Assembly: GCA_038204465.1 (NCBI GenBank)
Contig: JBBRCX010000057.1
Span: 1 to 31,477 of the forward strand
DNA: 31,477 bases
Direction of reading: 5' to 3'
From: JBBRCX01 sp038204465
GTDB taxonomy: Bacteria > Planctomycetota > Phycisphaerae > Tepidisphaerales > Tepidisphaeraceae
The translations under genes were made by a program, and so were the position numbers. The stretch's first letter is position 1. Each line of letters starts with the position of its first letter. Shown here piece by piece: positions 6,217 through 13,575 of the stretch. The notes beneath the pieces were generated by a model. The model did not search any database and was not told the origin of the DNA. It saw only the letters and a list, made by a program, of their open reading frames with translations.

Positions 6217-7050
6217 ATGAAAACACAAGATCCAAAAACCGGTGCTCTTTCCGAGCATGACGTCGACTTTTTCAAAGCCTTCGGCTTCATCGTGCTGAAG
6301 AATGTCTTCGCGCCGGCGGAGCTGAAGACGATCGATCAGGAATTCGAGCGGACCATGGCGGACCAGTACGCGCATAAGCCGTTCGACGGCTCGCAGCGGC
6401 ACTGGACGATGATGCTTGATGAGGAGACGCCGTTCTTCGCGAGCCTGATGGAAGACCCGCGCTTCCTCACGCCGGCCCGGCAGTTTTATGGGCCGGACGT
6501 TTTAGGCGTCGCCGCCGACGCCAATCGTTATGTGGGCGACTCAGGATGGCACCGCGACATCGCGACCGTCGATCAATACGGCATCAAGTACGCGTTCTAC
6601 CTGCAGCCGGTGAAGGCTGAAACCGGTGCCCTGCGCGTCGTGCCCGGCTCGCACGCTTTCCCCGACAACGCGGAGTTCAATAAGCTGATGCACAACTTCT
6701 CGATCGGAGAAGTGCCGGCGCAGGTCCTGGAATCGGAGCCGGGCGACGTGGTCGCGTTCGACGTCCGGTGCTGGCACGGCTCGCTGGGCGGCGGCGCGGA
6801 TCGGCGCATGTGCACCGTCGTGTATTACACGAACCCGACGACCGAGCAGGAGGAGAAGGCCGTCCGCGAGATCGCCGCGCTCAGCACGAAGGTCAGCTTC
6901 AAGACATTCGGCTGCCGCCGCGAGTATCTGTATTCCAAAAAGTGGGTCTCCAACCCCAATCGCAGCCCCGCCCGCCAGCAATGGATCGACCGACTGCGCA
7001 GCATCGGCTACTTCGACGTTCCGGGAGTGGTCGAGCCTTCGGAGAGTTGA
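6217..7050 (+). CDS. Phytanoyl-CoA dioxygenase (PhyH) family protein
   Basis: Predicted Fe(II)/2-oxoglutarate-dependent oxygenase of 277 aa, full length for the family. The double-stranded beta-helix signature is complete: the iron-binding HxD in GWHRD (His112, Asp114), the strand GALRVVPGSHAF, and the distal His187 in CWHGS. Arg196/Arg197 lie 9-10 residues later and are suited to bind the 2-oxoglutarate carboxylate. The substrate is unknown; planctomycetes carry many such enzymes, acting on varied small molecules. The ATG has no clear SD and lies only 18 nt beyond the tRNA-Gly. The mRNA may therefore be released by tRNA processing or start inside the tRNA gene. No operon partner is evident downstream. 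Confidence 0.9.
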   Translation: MKTQDPKTGALSEHDVDFFKAFGFIVLKNVFAPAELKTIDQEFERTMADQYAHKPFDGSQRHWTMMLDEETPFFASLMEDPRFLTPARQFYGPDVLGVAADANRYVGDSGWHRDIATVDQYGIKYAFYLQPVKAETGALRVVPGSHAFPDNAEFNKLMHNFSIGEVPAQVLESEPGDVVAFDVRCWHGSLGGGADRRMCTVVYYTNPTTEQEEKAVREIAALSTKVSFKTFGCRREYLYSKKWVSNPNRSPARQQWIDRLRSIGYFDVPGVVEPSES

Positions 7051-7472
7051 GCCGCTGCCGCTTGCTGCCAAGGACGGATGAGCCGAAAACGTCCGCGACT
7101 TTCGTCCGTCTCGTCGCCGCACCTCTCACCTCGACGTCTGAGTCATTTCCTTCACGGCGAAAACAGATTTGACCCTTATCGCCACTCAAGCCAACATGCT
7201 GCGCACCATCGGAATGAAATCCGGCCAACGAAGGAGTCGTCCACCTCTCCCGCGACATCCTCGACCAATGCATCCCGCGCCAGCGCGAGCTCCTCGGCGA
7301 ACACTCCCGCGGCGCCTACGGCTAAGCGCCCCGCTCGCACGGTTGCTTCTCAATAAACGTCGAAAGGATCGCTCGCTAACCTCTAGACATGCACCCATAG
7401 ACATGCACCCAGCCCGCGCAGCCCACTCCCGCACGCGACATTCGTGGCGAAGATTGATCTGCATCTGAAACC
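7051..7472. other. 420-bp gene-poor region
   Basis: Nothing secure. A plus-strand frame from about 7217 ends at TAA 7325 and reads GVVHLSRDILDQCIPRQRE; it looks like the orphan tail of a coding sequence, with a stop just upstream, so it may be a gene remnant. An exact 14-bp tandem duplication (TAGACATGCACCCA twice) lies at 7384-7411. Confidence 0.35.
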
Positions 7473-9539
7473 TCACCGCCCATGCTGAATCGCCCGCCCG
7501 ATCATTCCCGACAAAGGCGAGACCCCGAAATCCTCCAGCACCGTCACCGTAACGTCCTCGAGTCGCGCGCCGTCCGCGGTCAGCTTCTTCGTTGAGAACA
7601 ACACGCCGGGCACCGCAACGGGATCAGTGGTGTGGTGGCCTGAGAAGCCGCGAAGGTGGTCCGCCAGCACTTCGTTCGTCCCCACCCCCAGTACCGCGTC
7701 ATCCGATGGGCCGTATCCGATTGCATAGCCGAGGATCAGGTCCGGCGACTGCGCCACGTGCGGACCCGAGTAAATCTCTTCCGCTCGATAAACGCTGTAA
7801 ATGACCGGATGGTTGTGAAGCCGCTGGCCGCTGTCACGATACGCGAGCAGCTTCTCGCGCAGTTCCTTCAGCAGCGCCGGCCGTTCCGCCGGCTGTACGA
7901 TGCCGTTCGGCTCACGCCCCTGAAGGTTCAGGTAGAGGCTCTGAAAACCGATGCCGTACGCGCGGGTTCGATGCCAGTCGATGTCGGAGAACGACCCGGT
8001 GGCCGCCCCCCCGTTGAAAAACAGATACCCTTCGCGCTCCAGCCAGCTCACCAGGTTGAATTCTCGATACATCGGCACGAAGCCGTGATCGCTCATCACG
8101 TACAGGATGTCGCCCGGCTTCATCGTGGCGCGCGCCTTCCCGACTGCGCCGTCCAGTCGAACGTACAAATCCTCGATATCGCGAGCATGCGCAGCCGCTT
8201 CGTTCTTGTCGTAAGCAGGATGAGCCGGGTCCTGGTCCTTCCATAAAACGTGACTGTTGAGGTCCAGCGTCGAAATGTAAACAAACAGAAACCGGCTCTC
8301 CCGGCGCTCGGTGAGCAAGTCCATGGCATCCAGGCTGTCTTTCAACACCCGCTCCGACTGCCCCACATACTCGTCGGCCGTGAACAGCCCCTGAGCGATC
8401 GCCTTCGTCTCTTCCGACATCCCCTTGGTGAAATAGGGACCAAGCGATTGTTCCAGGTACCGATCGAAGCCGCCGGTTGCCAGTCCCGCAGCGCCCGGGG
8501 CGAGATTCACAGGCGACGCATACAGCCGAAAACCAGGCGACGCCTCCGCCAGGTAAAAACGCACCTGGCCCGAAACCGATTTCAGGTGCGGCACCAACTC
8601 GAATTCCACCGGCAGCCATTCCCCCCACTCGCCTTCCCTCAACAGAATCTCACGGCCCTGAAGATGCACCACCGCGCTTCGGCTTTGCCGATCGACGAAC
8701 ACGTCGAAAGCCGCCTTCGTCCGCCGCTGTTCCTCCGGCTCACTTTTCGCCGCGAACGGATTCATCGGCCCGTCAAGTGTCGGCCCTGCCTCTCTCTTCC
8801 CTTCCAACACGCGCAGCGCGCCGTCAGAGATGCGCGCCTTGAGCAACCGCCCTCCGGTAATCGTGCGGTGCGCATCGGCCAGTCGATCGCTGAAATAGGT
8901 GAAGGTCCCGTAACTTCCCTCGATGTCCGGCGTGCCCATCCCCGAGAGCGAGCGCCCGCCTCCCGGCGCGGCGGGAAAGTTGGCCGGCATCTTGTACACC
9001 GTCGTTTTGATCCCCGCCGATTCCAGCACTTGCCACAGCGCCTTGCCATCGCGGAGCAACTCTGTCTTCGACGCCGTGGGCCAGACGTAATGGGTGAAGG
9101 GAATCCGCCGGCCGCCCCCCGACTCCGTCGTCCGCGACAACGCATCTGCCGGCGTCATCCCCCCGTTCGAGATCTCCCGGCGCACGAAGTCAAACACGCC
9201 GTGCCCCCCCGGATTCATCCCGGTAATAAAGTTCGACCACGCCACCGGGCTAAGCGGCGGCATGCTCGACTGGATCGGAATGAAGCTCCCCTCCGCCGCC
9301 AGCTTCGAAAGGTTCGGCAGCCTCCCATCGCGCATGAGCCGGCCGGCCATGCGGAAGTCCATCCCATCAATCCCAATGACGACGACGCGCGGCCCGGACT
9401 CTCTCGAGGCCTTCCGCTCCCCGCATCCACCCACCGCCGCGACAACAACGAGAAGCGGCAGCCAGATTCGGCGCGTGATCCTACTCTTTCTCTTAATCCT
9501 GCTCGTCATCCTCTTCCTACTCGTAATCCTTCTCTTCAT
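7473..9539 (-). CDS. Alkaline-phosphatase-superfamily lipoprotein (type I phosphodiesterase/nucleotide pyrophosphatase-like)
   Basis: About 688 aa. The N-terminus has a basic stretch, a hydrophobic core (WLPLLVVVAAVGGC) and lipobox Cys39, so it is probably a lipid-anchored outer-facing enzyme. The hydrolase fold starts with VVVIGIDGMDF, whose Asp58 is the first metal ligand. PPLSPVAWSNFITG carries the likely nucleophile Ser97, and YVMSDHGF and GFSGHHTTDP hold the later metal-binding Asp/His residues. This set is typical of phosphodiesterases, phosphonatases and relatives acting on nucleotides or lipids; the true substrate is unknown. The ATG at 9539 has AGGAGG upstream, but that lies inside a purine-rich repeat, so the internal ATG at 9509 is equally possible. 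The next ATG upstream (9575) adds residues unlike a signal peptide. Confidence 0.88.
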   Translation of the reverse strand: MKRRITSRKRMTSRIKRKSRITRRIWLPLLVVVAAVGGCGERKASRESGPRVVVIGIDGMDFRMAGRLMRDGRLPNLSKLAAEGSFIPIQSSMPPLSPVAWSNFITGMNPGGHGVFDFVRREISNGGMTPADALSRTTESGGGRRIPFTHYVWPTASKTELLRDGKALWQVLESAGIKTTVYKMPANFPAAPGGGRSLSGMGTPDIEGSYGTFTYFSDRLADAHRTITGGRLLKARISDGALRVLEGKREAGPTLDGPMNPFAAKSEPEEQRRTKAAFDVFVDRQSRSAVVHLQGREILLREGEWGEWLPVEFELVPHLKSVSGQVRFYLAEASPGFRLYASPVNLAPGAAGLATGGFDRYLEQSLGPYFTKGMSEETKAIAQGLFTADEYVGQSERVLKDSLDAMDLLTERRESRFLFVYISTLDLNSHVLWKDQDPAHPAYDKNEAAAHARDIEDLYVRLDGAVGKARATMKPGDILYVMSDHGFVPMYREFNLVSWLEREGYLFFNGGAATGSFSDIDWHRTRAYGIGFQSLYLNLQGREPNGIVQPAERPALLKELREKLLAYRDSGQRLHNHPVIYSVYRAEEIYSGPHVAQSPDLILGYAIGYGPSDDAVLGVGTNEVLADHLRGFSGHHTTDPVAVPGVLFSTKKLTADGARLEDVTVTVLEDFGVSPLSGMIGRAIQHGR

Positions 9540-9646
9540 CTTACTCCTCCTGATTCCCGACGGCGTTGGAACCAATGAGCAAGAGTAGGATGAAGAGTAA
9601 GATCAGGAAGAGGATTAGGAGCAAGAGCAGGAGTACGATCAGAACC
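9475..9646. repeat. Divergent purine-rich hexamer-periodic repeat (imperfect inverted repeat)
   Basis: Two arms point away from a centre near 9565. The right arm (9576-9643, plus strand) runs GAGCAAGAGTAGGATGAAGA and onward. The left arm reads the same way on the minus strand (9554-9475, AGGAGTAAGATGAAGAGAAG and onward). Both have a 6-nt rhythm of the type AAGAGn/AGGATn with hardly any pyrimidines. The left arm runs through the lipoprotein start and encodes its repetitive K/R/S/I/T N-terminus. Confidence 0.8.
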
Positions 9647-9751
9647 AATTCACCCCGAGTCTGACCAAGAAGTCCCCACACTCTCACTCACTTGCACCCC
9701 CGTCGAATTCAGCGGACGATTCCTCTGATCCGTTTCGAGCGAGGAGAGAAA

Positions 9752-10882
9752 TTGACAACCACCGTCGCCGTCCGCACTCGTAAGCCCTCAAGCCCCAAAC
9801 CCTCCAACGGCTCCCCCGCCGCCCGGGGTCCAGCGCTCATGGAAGGCTATGAGCAGCACCAGTTTTTCCGCCAGCCGCAGGACGTGCGCGAGGCCCGCCG
9901 GTACGACTACCCGTTGGTGATGTGCCAGTTGGTCGCGCAGGACACAGCGCGGCGCGTGGAAGAATCGAGAAAGTGGTTTAAGTGGAATTTCTTCCGCGGC
10001 GACTGCCACTCGCACACCCAGCACAGCGACGGCATCGGCACCGTCGCCGAAACCGCGGCCATGCGGCAGCTCGCCGAGCTCGATTTCCAGTTCGTCACCG
10101 ACCACTGGGGCGTGACCCAGGGGCCCGAATGTGAAGAACATGGCCTGTGGGTTGGCCAGGAGCCGGTCACGCAACATCATCACCTGGGCATCCTCGGCCT
10201 CGATCACGCGTTCACGCCGCAGATAGACCTGCTGAAGGACGTCGCGGAAGTGAGCCGGCTCGGCGGAACGCCGTTCATTCCCCACCCGGCCGGCTGGTGG
10301 GACGTGACGCGCTACAGCGAGGAGCAGAAGCGCGCCCTGCAGGATCTGCCGTCGCCGTTCCTGATGGAGATCTGCAACGGCGCCAACAACATCATTAATG
10401 CCTTCGACTACACCGACGACGACGCGCTGCAGGTGTGGGACGAGCTACTCGACACAGGCCGCGTTGTGCATGCCCTGGGCAATACCGATGCCCACGCGCC
10501 GCACGCCATCGGCATCGTCTGGAACAGCGTATTCGCCCCGCGCTGCGACCAGTCGTCAATTATCAAAGCGCTCCGCGCGGGTCGCAGTTTTGTCTCCGAT
10601 GCGCCGCTGGTTCACATCGCGATGGGCAAGGCAAAAATGGGCGGCCGCGCCGGCAAAGAAGACCGCCGCCGGCCGCTGCGGATCACCGCGGTCGATTCCC
10701 GCGGGCTATCCTCCGTCCGCGTCGTCGCCGACCGAAAACGAATCGCTTCGTGGAACGTGGACGCCAGGCCGCAGCTCATCAAGTCGTTGACCCTGCCCCG
10801 CTCCGCGCGCAGGTACGTCCGGGTGGAGGTTCGGAGCATGGACGGCCGCCGCGCATTCTCCAATCCCATTTATCTCGCCTGA
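9752..10882 (+). CDS. PHP-domain metal-dependent hydrolase
   Basis: 376 aa. The PHP metal-site motifs are all present in order: GDCHSHTQHSDG (His86, His88), then TDHWG, HPAGWWD and a late GNTDAHAPH. This is the fold of DNA-polymerase-associated phosphoesterases and histidinol phosphatase; proteins with this layout are usually annotated as metal-dependent phosphoesterases. The C-terminal ~90 residues form a beta-rich add-on after KALRAGRSFV. I chose TTG at 9752 because GAGGAG lies a suitable distance before it; the earlier TTG at 9692 has no SD and an ATG at 9839 would lose residues. It is followed after 15 bp by an amidohydrolase, so the two are likely co-transcribed and act on related substrates. 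Confidence 0.85.
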   Translation: MTTTVAVRTRKPSSPKPSNGSPAARGPALMEGYEQHQFFRQPQDVREARRYDYPLVMCQLVAQDTARRVEESRKWFKWNFFRGDCHSHTQHSDGIGTVAETAAMRQLAELDFQFVTDHWGVTQGPECEEHGLWVGQEPVTQHHHLGILGLDHAFTPQIDLLKDVAEVSRLGGTPFIPHPAGWWDVTRYSEEQKRALQDLPSPFLMEICNGANNIINAFDYTDDDALQVWDELLDTGRVVHALGNTDAHAPHAIGIVWNSVFAPRCDQSSIIKALRAGRSFVSDAPLVHIAMGKAKMGGRAGKEDRRRPLRITAVDSRGLSSVRVVADRKRIASWNVDARPQLIKSLTLPRSARRYVRVEVRSMDGRRAFSNPIYLA

Positions 10883-10897
10883 GAGCAGGAGCCGATC

Positions 10898-12187
10898 GTG
10901 CCGACCGACCTGGCCACGCATATCGACAACTTCATTGTCGTCGACACCCACGAGCACATGGTCGGCGAGGCCGGATGGATCACCCGCCCGCCCGATGTCC
11001 TGTCTGACCTGTTCGACAACTATATGCCGGCCGACCTCATCGCAGCCGGCGCTTCTCTCGCTGCGGTGCAGCGCCTCTGCACCCCGGGTGATCCCGACGT
11101 CGAGGGACGATGGGCCGGTGTGGCCGCCGCCTGGGATGCGGCGCGTTTCACCGGCTACGGCGAAGCCGTCAGCCTCATCGCCCGCTCGGTTTATGGGATC
11201 GAGGAAATCTCCGCCGCGTCGGCCCGCGCCGCGGAGCCAAAGCTGCGGGCCATGCTCGCCCCGGGCCAGCGGCTTCACCTGCTGCGCGACGTCGCAAAAC
11301 TCGACCACATGCAGATTGACGCCAAACAGTCAGTGGTTGTCCCGGATGAAAGCGGCGCCGACTTCTTTCTCCATGACCTCTCCTGGTGGGATTTCACCAG
11401 CGGGCGCATCGACGCCGCCGCGGTGGAGGCTCAGACGCGCATCACCGTCCGGAACCTCGCGACGCTACGTCAAGCCATGGAAGGGCTATTCGAGCGGTCC
11501 GGTCCCTGTGCGATCGCGGTGAAATCGCAACACGCCTACGACCGCACGCTCCGCTGGACGCGGCGCAGCGATGCCGATGCCGAGCGCGCTCTTCAGGGCG
11601 TATTGGCTAATACAGTCGATGAGTGCGCGAGGCTTTGCCTCGGCGACTGGTGCCTCGACCGCGGCGCCGAGCTGGCGCAGCAACATCATCTCCCCTTCAA
11701 GATCCACACCGGGTACCTGGCGTTCAACGGCCCCATGTCCACCGACGACATCCGTCCGGGGAATCTGTGTCCGCTGTTAGAGAAGCATCCACAGACGCGC
11801 TTCGTCCTGATGCATACCGGATACCCCTATGGCGAGGAGCTGATCGCGATCGTCAAGCACTTCCCCAACGCCTGGGCCGACCTCTGCTGGGCATGGGCCA
11901 TCGACCCCTACTCCACCACCGTTTTTGTCCGCCGGTTCATTCATGCCGCCCCGATCAACAAGATGTTCGGCTTCGGCGGCGACACCTGGCGCCCCGCCGC
12001 CGCGATCGCCTACTCGCTCCAGATGCGCAATTGGCTCAACCGAGCGCTGCGTCAGGAAGTGGACGCGGGTGATCTGCGAGAGTCGCAGGCAATCGAGATG
12101 GCGACGCGGTTGCTGCGCGACAACCAGTTGGCGTGCTTCGACATCGCCGGCACCCGCGACGCCATCCGCAAGCTGAGCCGCCAGTAG
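10898..12187 (+). CDS. Amidohydrolase-family (TIM-barrel metal-dependent hydrolase) protein
   Basis: 429 aa, GTG start with AGGAG six nt upstream, 15 bp after the PHP gene. The metal-site motif DTHEH (His18, His20) lies at the end of the first strand. Later barrel motifs are FKIHTGY, FVLMHTGYPYG and GFGGDTWRP, the last supplying the conserved Asp. The pattern matches amidohydrolase-2/uronate-isomerase-like members, which include decarboxylases, lactonases and isomerases; the exact reaction cannot be read from sequence. It is tail-to-tail with the following class-V aminotransferase. Pairing with a PHP enzyme suggests a small catabolic module, possibly for a phosphorylated or lactone-type compound, but that is inference. 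Confidence 0.85.
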   Translation: MPTDLATHIDNFIVVDTHEHMVGEAGWITRPPDVLSDLFDNYMPADLIAAGASLAAVQRLCTPGDPDVEGRWAGVAAAWDAARFTGYGEAVSLIARSVYGIEEISAASARAAEPKLRAMLAPGQRLHLLRDVAKLDHMQIDAKQSVVVPDESGADFFLHDLSWWDFTSGRIDAAAVEAQTRITVRNLATLRQAMEGLFERSGPCAIAVKSQHAYDRTLRWTRRSDADAERALQGVLANTVDECARLCLGDWCLDRGAELAQQHHLPFKIHTGYLAFNGPMSTDDIRPGNLCPLLEKHPQTRFVLMHTGYPYGEELIAIVKHFPNAWADLCWAWAIDPYSTTVFVRRFIHAAPINKMFGFGGDTWRPAAAIAYSLQMRNWLNRALRQEVDAGDLRESQAIEMATRLLRDNQLACFDIAGTRDAIRKLSRQ

Positions 12188-12276
12188 AACAGCCGCCCGT
12201 GTCTGTCGTCGGATCAGGTGAATGTGCGACCTTCATCCGTCACGGCATCCGATGCGAATCGCCTCTCAAAAGTCTG

Positions 12277-13440
12277 TCATTCCTCCGGCAGCCTGTTGAG
12301 CAGCCGGTCGATCTGCTCATCGGTGTTGTAGAAATGCGGGGAAACGCGAAGTCTCCCCTCGCGCAGGGCAATTTCTGTTTTGTGGTCCTTGCGCAGCATC
12401 TTGAAGATCGGTTCGTGTTGCGTCGGATCTTTGCAGGTGAAGCTGACGATCGCGCTCCACTGCCACTTGTCGCGCGGGCTCACGACGTGATAGCCCTTGG
12501 CCAGCAGTCCATCCACCAGCCGATCCGTCAGGTCGCGGATGCGCTGCGCGACTTTTCCGGTCCCGACGCCGCCGAGCAGCTCCAGCGACGCCTTCAGGCC
12601 CATTAGTCCGGCGACGTTGTGGCTGCCGCATTCGAAGCGCCCCGCGTCGCTGCGCAGCGTGTAGTCGTAGTTGCCGTACTCCTGGGCATCGATCACGTTC
12701 ATCCACCCCACCATGACCGGGCGCGTCCGCTCGATCAGGGAACGACGGCAGTAAAAGATGCCGGCCCCCTCCGGGCCCATGAGCCACTTGTGGCCGTCGG
12801 CCGAAAGGAAGTCGATCTTCATCTCCTCCACGTCAACCGGCAGCACGCCGACCGACTGGATCGCATCCACACAGAACAACTTGTCGTTGGCTCGGCAGAA
12901 TTCGCCGATCCGCGCGAGGTCGTGCCGCTGACCGCTGGCAAACTCCACGTGGGAGATCGACACCACCTTCGCCTGCGGGTCCGACGCCGCTTCCAGGATC
13001 CTGGCCAGCGGGACATGCCGGCGTCCGTTCTCGTCGGTCTGCTCGGGCACGAGAACGAGCTTGGCGCCGCGGGCCCGCGCCACTTCCATCCATGGATAGA
13101 TGTTCGCCGGATACTCGACCGCGGTGGAGATGATGCGATCGCCCCACTGCCATTCAATGCCGTTGGCGACGATGCTGATTCCCTCGCTGGTGTTCTTCAC
13201 GAAGGCGATCTCGTCGCGGTGGGCGTTGATCAGCTTCGCGGTCGAGGCGCGCAGCTTTTCGATATCGACGTACCAGTTGGATTGAAGGTAGACGCTCCCC
13301 TCCGCCTGGCCGGCGAATCTCCGCAGCGCCTCGGCGCAGGCGTGTGACACCGGAGCGACGCCCGCATGGTTGAAAAAGTCCCACTGCCGCAGGATCGGGA
13401 ATTCATCCGCGTTGCCGATGTAGTGCCGAATGTCCGTCAT
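12277..13440 (-). CDS. Class-V aminotransferase-fold PLP enzyme
   Basis: 387 aa, typical length. The fold-type-I PLP site is clear: Asp192 in CVDAIQSVGVLPVD contacts the pyridine nitrogen, and Lys218 in SADGHKWLMGPEGAG forms the Schiff base. NHAGVAPVS near the start and ISHVEFASGQRHDL are typical of the cysteine-desulfurase/isopenicillin-N-epimerase-like branch. There is no desulfurase-type catalytic Cys loop that I can identify, so an epimerase, lyase or aminotransferase role is more likely than sulfur transfer. The start ATG 13440 has a GGGG sequence upstream. It diverges from the TPR-protease gene with about 135 bp between starts. Confidence 0.88.
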   Translation of the reverse strand: MTDIRHYIGNADEFPILRQWDFFNHAGVAPVSHACAEALRRFAGQAEGSVYLQSNWYVDIEKLRASTAKLINAHRDEIAFVKNTSEGISIVANGIEWQWGDRIISTAVEYPANIYPWMEVARARGAKLVLVPEQTDENGRRHVPLARILEAASDPQAKVVSISHVEFASGQRHDLARIGEFCRANDKLFCVDAIQSVGVLPVDVEEMKIDFLSADGHKWLMGPEGAGIFYCRRSLIERTRPVMVGWMNVIDAQEYGNYDYTLRSDAGRFECGSHNVAGLMGLKASLELLGGVGTGKVAQRIRDLTDRLVDGLLAKGYHVVSPRDKWQWSAIVSFTCKDPTQHEPIFKMLRKDHKTEIALREGRLRVSPHFYNTDEQIDRLLNRLPEE

Positions 13441-13452
13441 ACGCCCCTGAGC

Positions 13453-13458
13453 TATAAT
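13453..13458 (+). promoter_or_regulatory. Possible -10 box for the TPR-gluzincin gene
   Basis: An exact TATAAT in the GC-rich divergent intergenic region, about 118 nt before the plus-strand start. No good -35 box stands 17 nt upstream, so this rests on the -10 only. Confidence 0.3.
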
Positions 13459-13575
13459 CGCCGCGGCCTTTTAGCCTGGCGGCGGAGCGAAACTTCGCGC
13501 TGCAGCGCGCGTCTGAACGTTTACCGCCATGGCCGCGAACCGCCGGCAACCGAATTACCGCAGAAGGATGCTTTG

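Noticed and set aside
8250..9578. 442-codon plus-strand frame
   Set aside because: Antisense shadow of the lipoprotein gene; Arg/Pro-rich, no domain.
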